DNA from: Mastacembelus armatus
Lineage: Eukaryota; Chordata; Actinopteri; Synbranchiformes; Mastacembelidae
Assembly: GCF_900324485.2 (NCBI RefSeq)
Contig: NC_046648.1
Span: forward strand, 20,891,739-20,955,738
Length of the DNA stretch: 64,000 nt
Reading direction: 5' to 3'
How positions within the stretch are numbered: position 1 is the stretch's first letter; every line of letters starts with the position of its first letter. The notes beneath the pieces are model-generated. The model did not search any database and had not been told where the DNA came from. It saw only the letters and a program-made list of their open reading frames with translations. The position numbers and the translations under genes are program-made. This document shows, one piece after another, positions 57,101 through 64,000 of the stretch.

Positions 57101-60100
57101 AAGGATCTAGTTTTCATTTTCTTTTGGCTATCTACTGGATAGGATGGATGCCGCTCATATGAGGTTTGCAGAATAAGCATGGCACCCAGCAGCGAGTTAG
57201 CAGTGCAGAAAGACTACAAACGAAGGGAAGTGGTTGGCTGGTTCTGTGCAAATGTTAAAAAAATAGTCATATTGTGTTACCTTTGGACAGAGTCAGGCTA
57301 CCTCTCTCTCTCTGTTTATGCTCAGACATACTGACAAACTATTGCCACTGCACAACATTAGCAGTGCAGCGGACCAGTAAAATTCCTGCTATAACCCTCC
57401 ATATAACAAGCAACAAAAAATACAAGGATTCATGATAAAAGCTTAAGAAGATATAGTTCAGTGTGGGAAAACAAACAAAGCGCATGCAGATTTTGCACTG
57501 TCACTTTAAGTGACCTGAAAAACAAAATAACATTCCAGACAGCTTTGACCCAGAGCCAGAGCAGCAGCAGAACCAAAGCAGTGTGCATGACCGAGTCCTG
57601 TCTCCCTTCATCACCTCACCCACCTGGATCAGACGCTCCCGGCTGTGCAGGGAGTGACTGAGGCTCTGCAGTAGGGTGCTGCCATCTTCCTCCTGGACCA
57701 ACTGCAGGAAAGAGCAGAACACTGACATTGGTTTCTTCAAAAAGTCATACCAGTTGTTTAAACTCTGGACTTAATAAAACATAGCAAAACATACTTCAGA
57801 TTCCAAGACCTGGGCTTTATCGCAGGGGTCTCAAACTCCAGTCCTCAAGGGTGACTGTCCTGCTTCTTTTCTAACTAGCTCTGCCCTCACAGCTTCTGAT
57901 TGGCTGAACACACCTGATCCAAGTAATCAGCAGTGAGTAGGACAGGGACAGTTGGAAAACAAGCAGGACAGTCGCCCTCGAGGACTGGAGTTTTGTGACC
58001 CTTGCGTTAGGACTACAGTTAGTATTGTCATTACTAATTAATCAATCATTTAATCTTTAAGCCTTACCACCAATATTATTATTATTGGGGAATATTGCCC
58101 TAACTGGCAATTAATTAATTCATTCATTCATTAATTAGTCAATCAATGCAGATAAATTAACTTATAGAAAACATGAGGTCTGATCTCAGTTCTTTTTTCA
58201 AAGCATTTATCGGCCAAAAAAATAGAAAAAAAAAAAAAAAACACACGCACACAAAAAACAAAGATCTTCCTCAGGAGATAGAGACCAGAAATACAGTCTG
58301 GTAATGATTTCTTCTCTCGTACGACTGCTGAGCTCGGGGCAAACTCCACTGGTCAGGGAAGATTCCACAGAGATACAGGGTGTGTGTGTGCGTGAGTGTG
58401 TGCATTTGCAGCTGTAAATGAGGAAATGTAGGCGCACCCAGCCACAGACACGAAGTACTGAACAGCCGTCCTCTATTCTTCTCATGACACTATATTTGTC
58501 CTCAGTCAACATTTACAAAGCTGCTTGGACATGTGCTGCTCTGTGTAATAAACCTGTTTTTCTTGTGTAATAAAGGTTATATGCACTCGCCTCTTATGAC
58601 AGCCGGTACACACAACACACACAACGTGCATCAACAACTGTTACATAACCACTTCACTACTCTTTCAATTCAATCTCCAATTATAATGATTCTATTTTTA
58701 GATGATCACGTTTATACATTTATGTTATGTTTTTATTTACATGTTCATAAGTTTCAAATGTACATTTTTCATATGTACAGAATCAGTAACTAATATTGTT
58801 CATATTTTTATCCTGCATGAATAAGTCATTAAAATAACCACATTAAACTTCATGAAGAATACTTTGATATTTTTGGAAATGAACTTTTTCAGTTTCATGC
58901 CATGCAGAGACCTGTTTTCAAAGGCAACTTGTCTGTTGAGTATCTTTTTAATTGCTTTGTTTATAAATTACCCAAAATTTGTAAAAATGGTGACACTTCA
59001 AAAGTTTTGTTTTATCAGAAATTACCAAAATATCAGACTTTAACCTCAAACTAAGACTGAGTGTGTGGAAAAAAAGAGAATGAATACTTACAGGTGCCCA
59101 GTCTTCTGATCCATTCACTTCACTTGGTTTGCTCCTCCCCTGTTTCAGCTCGGTCTCTAGGGTCCTGATGCGGGACTGAGCTTTGTCCAGCTGTCCTCGC
59201 AGGTGCCTGACAGCGTTGTGAACCCTGCCAGTTGTGCTCTGAAACGAGAAAATATTTCACAGTACACATGAGTTGTGGAATTATTTAGTGCACATAAGTG
59301 AAAGACGTTCTCATCTTGTTGGACTGCTGGACTGGCCTCAGTTGCAGTTCACTGTGTCAATATTTACAAATACTAGCACACACAGTTCTTCTATCTACAT
59401 TTCAATTATCAGTGGCATGCTCATCTACAGCAGGAATGAAAACACTCACTTCTCGATGAAGGGGCATGAACTCGTCCCTTAGATCTGTTAGGACATCTCT
59501 GTTCTCTTCACCCATTTCATCTGCTCCATTTTCCACATCCTCAAAGTTCAGCACCCTGTTCACTGTGGGTGACACAGTCTTTCCTGGGTACTTCTTGTCT
59601 TTGTAGCCCAGAACTGGGATCCTACTCCCTGATGGAGAACTGACAGGCTTCCCTTCAATAGTTCTCAGCTCCTTCAGCATAAAGCTGACAGACGGATCAC
59701 CCGGTGTGTCAAATGGGTCATTTCCATCAACAGAATCCAGAGACTGGACAGACTCAGTGCGGGAAGATGTTTGTAAGGACAGACTAGACCCTGCCAGTGA
59801 AGCTGGACTCGATCTGCTGGATGGCACCTTCTGCCAGTGGAGGGGCATGCTCTGGGATTTTTCCCGTGACAATGGCGATGGGGAGAAGGGATGGAAATGT
59901 AAGTGGCGAGGAACACCACAGACAGACTCATAATCTGAGTCAGACACCCGTAGGGCATCACAGCCTTCACAGCCTTTGCCCTTCCTACATCTTTTACCTG
60001 TTTTTATAAAATACGGACACGTGTCCCACTTCTCAGACCAGCACTCAAACTCTGAGAGCGCCATATTCTCTTTAAGCATCTCCCTGTAGCCCTCCTTCTC

Positions 60101-60708
60101 TGCCTCTCCATCATCCTCACTGGCACTGCCCCTGCTCTGGATGTCCCTTGGGTGTCTCTGGTGGTAGTTTTGGCGCACCCATTGTCTGATCTTGTCCCTC
60201 TCCTGTGTCAGCTTCTGAAGCCTCTCGAATGAAAGCACCTTCACTCTGGCTATCACTGAATCAAACTTGAACACCCGCTCGAGGGCGCAGACACATTTGC
60301 CACACACAAACTCCCCCTGTCCATTGCCCCGAGTTACAGACTGGCTCACAATGTGGGTCAACACAGAGAGCAGATCCACTGCTTTGGATGAGGAGCTCAG
60401 AGATAACTGGGACTTGGAGAGCGATGCTGAGGAGCCCAGAGATATTGTGCTGCCTGCAAAGAGTAAAAATGTTTGCTTTAGACCCTTCAACAGGCATGCA
60501 GTATGTGACCTAAATCTTTATTCCTAGACTCACCCCAGGGACTGCTCTGTGTGGACTGGGACAGATTTACACCTGTCATCAACTGTGTTGGAGTCTGAGA
60601 CTGACCAGTCTTCTTATTTTGGCCCCCAAACAGCCAACGCCTCTGGTTTCCCTGGAGAGCTCCACCACATATTCGGCACAAGTCATTTTTACCTTTGGAG
60701 GCCATCAT
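54128..60708 (-). CDS. Short myomegalin-like (PDE4DIP/SMYLE-type) protein
   Basis: Ten coding exons (60534-60708, 59450-60453, 59092-59238, 57624-57701, 56766-56870, 56296-56445, 55970-56125, 55667-55780, 55331-55522, 54128-54232) give 741 residues. The N-terminus has a zinc-knuckle-like domain: LCRICGGALQGNQRRWLFG (Cys 11, 14) and FVCGKCVCALERVFKFDSV (Cys 109, 112). These match the N-terminus of long and SMYLE isoforms of PDE4DIP (CRICARELCGNQRRWIF; FACSKCAFMLDRIYRFDTV). The shared CEGCDALRVSDSDYESVC motif follows. From about residue 400 to the end it is coiled coil. The SMYLE form of myomegalin binds AKAP9/EB1 at the centrosome and Golgi. The gene stops after the N-terminal third of full-length myomegalin, so it is either a short paralogue or a 3'-truncated one. 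Confidence 0.8.
57823..58004. mobile_element. 182-bp hAT-like MITE in myomegalin-like intron
   Basis: The inverted ends CAGGGGTCTCAAACTCCAG...CAAGGGTGACTGTCCTGC and the inverse GCAGGACAGTCGCCCTCGAG...GACCCTTG match over about 40 bp. This end sequence is common in fish MITEs. The target duplication is not clear. Confidence 0.75.
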
Positions 60709-61504
60709 GAACAGAGAGCCAATACTATCCCCACTGTTGTCTGGTTGATATGGTGCAAAGTATCTGTGAACAAAATAAATGTTAAGTGCTGTGCTTTCCT
60801 TTTTCTTTCAAATATTTCTCAAGACATCAAGAAAAACATATTCTTTAATCTCCCTTTTCACACTAATCATCGAATGACCCCTACAGATTTATCTTCTGAC
60901 CCCTGTGGTGTGTCACAGCCCGCAGTCTGAGTCACAGTATTGATTATATCTTGAACTTTAGCTGACTTTTGCTTTTTAAACATGATAAACAGGTTAAAGG
61001 AAGTCTGACTGTGCCAGGTGGACATATTAAATATCTCTCTGGTGCTTTGGCCTGTGTCTGTTTTGTTCCATCTGTGCCCTGCATGGATGTGGAGGCCGGT
61101 TTGTGCAGCTCACAGCTGCTGGCTGTTTACAGTAGCTTCCCACAGGGCGGGACACGTCGACCTTGAGCCACGCTGACAGTAGATTTAGTCAGACTGTGGC
61201 TGTGGATGAATTCAACTTTTCTCCTCAACATTCAGTCTCTCCATGAGCGTTTCTCACCTCAGGACGTCGCATTTGTAAAAGAAAAGTAAATATAAAACAC
61301 CCTAGAATGTTTTAACTGTGACAACATAACAGGATTTTAGCACATTTAACATGGAGCCACAAGCTTCATTCATAGACACATTGGTTCAGTGTTATTTTAA
61401 GCAGCTGAGGTGCCGCGATTCAACGTGACAACAGCGACCAGCCTGTGGATCAACGTGAACACACAAGCAGCCTGCATGCCAAGTATTTCCAGGCGCTGTC
61501 TTAC

Positions 61505-61720
61505 CTTGGAAGTCGTGCGGGAGTCACGCACTGAACATGAGAAAAGTTAAAGTCCGACAGCCCAGGGAGAAGTCGTCATCGTCGGTTTCATAAAGGACTC
61601 TCAAAAAAAAAGTCAGAAAAATACGAGGTTCCGTTTAAAAAAAACAAAACGAAGTTCCTACAGAGAAATCTCCACCGGGAACTGAAGTGCAGCGACGTTG
61701 CAACACCGGAGAGGAAGAAG
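61505..61720 (-). promoter_or_regulatory. 5' non-coding exon and promoter of the myomegalin-like gene
   Basis: A donor CTTCCAAG/GTAAGA (last exon base 61505) and a matching acceptor before 60763 (TTTTGTTCACAG) define a non-coding first exon. The area up to about 61.8 kb is richer in CpG. A four-codon upstream open frame (ATG TTC AGT GCG TGA) lies in the leader. Confidence 0.55.
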
Positions 61721-61749
61721 AGAGGTGGGTGTCACCTTGCTTACGTCAT

Positions 61750-63262
61750 CGGTCATACCTGTTTAGTGTCGCGCGAACGGAGGGAGGAAGTCTGCAAACC
61801 TGATGCACAGTCCGTCCAGTGGTGGAGCCACACAGTCTCTGTGCACCCTGCTCAGTAACTGCTTCAGAAACAATAAACATATTTCTACTATTTAAATAAA
61901 ATCAGCACCAACAAAGTGTCTCATCCCAAGAATTATTATTTTATAACTTTTACAGATTGTAAAACCTTAACTGAGTGGATTTATTTAACTAGGGCAGTAA
62001 ACCTTTACCTAATTGAAGTTAAATAACTTCAGGTAAGAAGACTTTTTGTAACAGAACAACAAACAACAGGAGAGAGGGAACATGGTCATATAACAACAAA
62101 CAAACAGGCAGAGCAAGACCTCAAGCCCAAAGAAAAAACACAGGAACATGGAAGCAGGTGGAAACCACAGGTTTAATACTGAGAGGATCACAAGGTGTGA
62201 GAGTGGGCGTGGAAAATCAGAGGTTACAGCAAGGCAGGTGTAAACAAGGAAACAGGGACTAAAGGAGAAGACTGGGGCCCTCTGATGGAGGGAAGGGGAA
62301 AGGCAGGACAGAAGCAGCCAAAACTGTCTGACTTTCTCTTTAGGCATTGTCCTGTTGAATATAATGCTTTAATATAATAACATAATATCATGCATTAATA
62401 CTTATTCTGCATCCTGTTTCAATTATTTTCATAAGTTCAGTCTGAATGTGTGAAATATTTAAACATGCCTTGTAAAGGATAGAACATATAAATCGCTGAA
62501 TCACTGAAAATATTTGATCTTATTTGATCCACAGTTTTTATTGAGACTATGCTTCATTCAGTGTTTCCTTGTTGACTCAAATTTGTGATCACTTGTTTGT
62601 CTGCACCTTATGGAACTGCTGTATTGGACCCTATTATAGTTCAATGTTCTTATAATTTGTGTCACTGTATTTACATGGAGGAGCAGGATTGTTACAGTTG
62701 ACTGTAACTTTCTCTAAAATAAATAAACACAAAGCCCAGTGTCAAACAAGTTGAACGTCTAAAACTAATTTTATTTGTGAAAGTTGAAAATTAGACTTTA
62801 ACCTACACGGTTTGGTCAAATCAATGTAATGACTGAATCAAAATTACATGAGGCACGAATAAATAAATGACCTGCTCTCTGTGGGATCAAACATGCAGCA
62901 TGACCGGGAGTATCATGAGACTGTTCTTAGGCACATTGGTGTTTTGAGCTAAATACTAACATCAGCATGCTACCATGCCCACAGTGATAATGCTAACATG
63001 CTGAGAAGGTTTACCGTTCACAATGCCCCCCACATCCTTAGGCACATTTAAATGTTTAACCTGAAGATGGTGCTAGTTGACAAGGTAAGGAATCACTAAA
63101 CTTATAACTCATCATTTTGGGAACTTATTGTAACAATCAATCCAACAAATACCAATATAAAACATATTAAACACCTTCACACCTCTTGACAAGCATGAGC
63201 TAATTTCTCCAGGAGCCATGTATTTCAGTTCAGTAACAACACACTCAGGAGGTGAGTTGTTT
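61750..63262. other. Intergenic, repeat-bearing, ppt2 3' side
   Basis: No gene is seen. On the minus strand, 62030-62340 is a pyrimidine-rich block (TTCCACGCCCACTCTCACAC, TTTCCACCTGCTTCCATG) of a type repeated in fish genomes; its open frame is hydrophobic and looks accidental. At 62945-63130 there is a relative of the percomorph repeat at 40.0-40.4 kb (CTAACATCAGCATGCTACCA). A minus-strand AATAAA near 62767 may serve ppt2. Confidence 0.4.
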
Positions 63263-63590
63263 TTATGTGAGCCACTTCTCTATGCAGCTCATGAACACCG
63301 AGTAGTTGGAGTGCCATTTCGTGTGCTCCACTCCAGACTGAACACACACCGACACTTTGCCACGGTCGTCCAGCGTCTTCAGCCCAAACGTATCGTTCTT
63401 GTAATACTTTCAAAGAGAGAGGAGAAGAGAAGGACAGGTCACAAACAGCAGGAGAGAGAGATGTGTACCAGTTAACAAATAAAAAGTTTCCAGTCAATAC
63501 AGAAATTATCAGATTTGTTTGACCAAGCTACTTACCTCCTGGTTCCTCATTTCTACAACATTTTCGTTGCTGTCATAAAATCCAAAGTGA
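63263..63590 (-). CDS. ppt2: Palmitoyl-protein thioesterase 2, last two exons (partial)
   Basis: Two exons (63536-63590 and 63263-63406), joined in phase 0, give the C-terminal 66 residues or so. The penultimate exon reads HFGFYDSNENVVEMRNQE; the last reads YYKNDTFGLKTLDDRGKVSV, then EHTKWHSNYSVFMSCIEKWL plus Thr and TAA. These match the PPT2 C-terminus (FGFYDANETVLEME; DSFGLKTL; ISHTAWHSNRTLYETCIEPW) better than PPT1. The catalytic His of the lysosomal alpha/beta hydrolase is in the H-T-K-W-H-S region (by family knowledge). The rest of the gene lies beyond the right edge; the final about 400 bp of the window are intron with nothing recognisable. Confidence 0.85.
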
Positions 63591-64000
63591 CTGTGTAGAA
63601 AAGAGGAAACAGTCAGTTCAGGTAAAGAGCTCGAAACCTCTGCTATTTTCAGTTCTGGCAGTAGGCTAACTACTTCTGTTATTTTGCACATGTGTCTTTT
63701 AATAAGTCAAGTGTAGAACTTCTACGTCTCAAAATCCAGTTTTTCAAATTAAAAAAATGTTATTTTTTATCGGGCTATTCTCCTAGAAACTAAGTTAAGT
63801 AAAGGACAGAGACAAATACAATTAGTGCTATTATTGCTGCCATTGTTAAAGAAAATTAAACAGGAGAAAAGGCTTTTTATATCTATGTCTAAATAATTAG
63901 GTTCATGTATCACAATCACACTAAATGCAAGTGATTCAATAATGTACGGATTATAGAGCTATAATGACAGTGAAACCTGGACTGCCATGGTGTGATGACG

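Noticed and set aside
62009-62347. 112-codon hydrophobic minus-strand frame
   Set aside because: It lies in a pyrimidine-rich repeat-like block, with no splice context or known family.

Overview
The window reads as nuclear DNA of a spiny-rayed (percomorph-type) teleost fish. Genes are split into many short exons with GT-AG introns. The DNA is AT-rich and carries typical fish mobile elements (hAT and Tc1/mariner MITEs, a common fish LINE/SINE-type repeat, one solo LTR) and CA, GA and GTT microsatellites. The gene neighbourhood (pycard-like genes, etv2 next to fli1b) matches the etv2/fli1b region I know from zebrafish. All gene models were built by eye from splice sites, reading phase and protein similarity. 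For every multi-exon gene called complete, the exon phases add up to a single open frame.

Region 1 (1-17.5 kb) is a cluster of pyrin-domain (PYD) inflammasome-adaptor genes. On the minus strand lie a broken PYD exon (193-476), a PYD gene whose CARD is reduced to a stub (2231-2659), an orphan CARD-stub exon (2984-3087), a pycard-like gene with a collapsed CARD (3965-5075), a complete PYD-CARD adaptor pycard (9145-11579), and a PYD-only gene (16276-17401). On the plus strand, head to head with pycard, is a six-exon gene (12042-15148) that joins a PYD to two FGKYK-motif repeats resembling the ExoX-like C-terminal domain, followed by a basic tail. I know of no described gene with this architecture, and it is the best candidate for something new. 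Only one of the CARD-bearing or CARD-derived units keeps a full CARD, so the cluster looks like one working adaptor surrounded by natural PYD decoys.

Region 2 (19-42.4 kb) holds the divergent endothelial/blood ETS pair etv2 (minus) and fli1b (plus). About 4.7 kb lies between the etv2 5' exon and fli1b exon 1. This interval contains a perfect FOX:ETS composite motif and a candidate extra upstream etv2 exon. fli1b has a six-codon first coding exon and a 5.5 kb first intron.

Region 3 (42.8-64 kb) holds four minus-strand genes: a ZP3-like egg-coat protein with a threonine-rich tail, the sperm-axoneme gene tektl1 (ccdc105), a stand-alone gene resembling the short N-terminal form of myomegalin (PDE4DIP), and the last two exons of ppt2, which runs off the right edge. 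No tRNA, rRNA or CRISPR array was seen.
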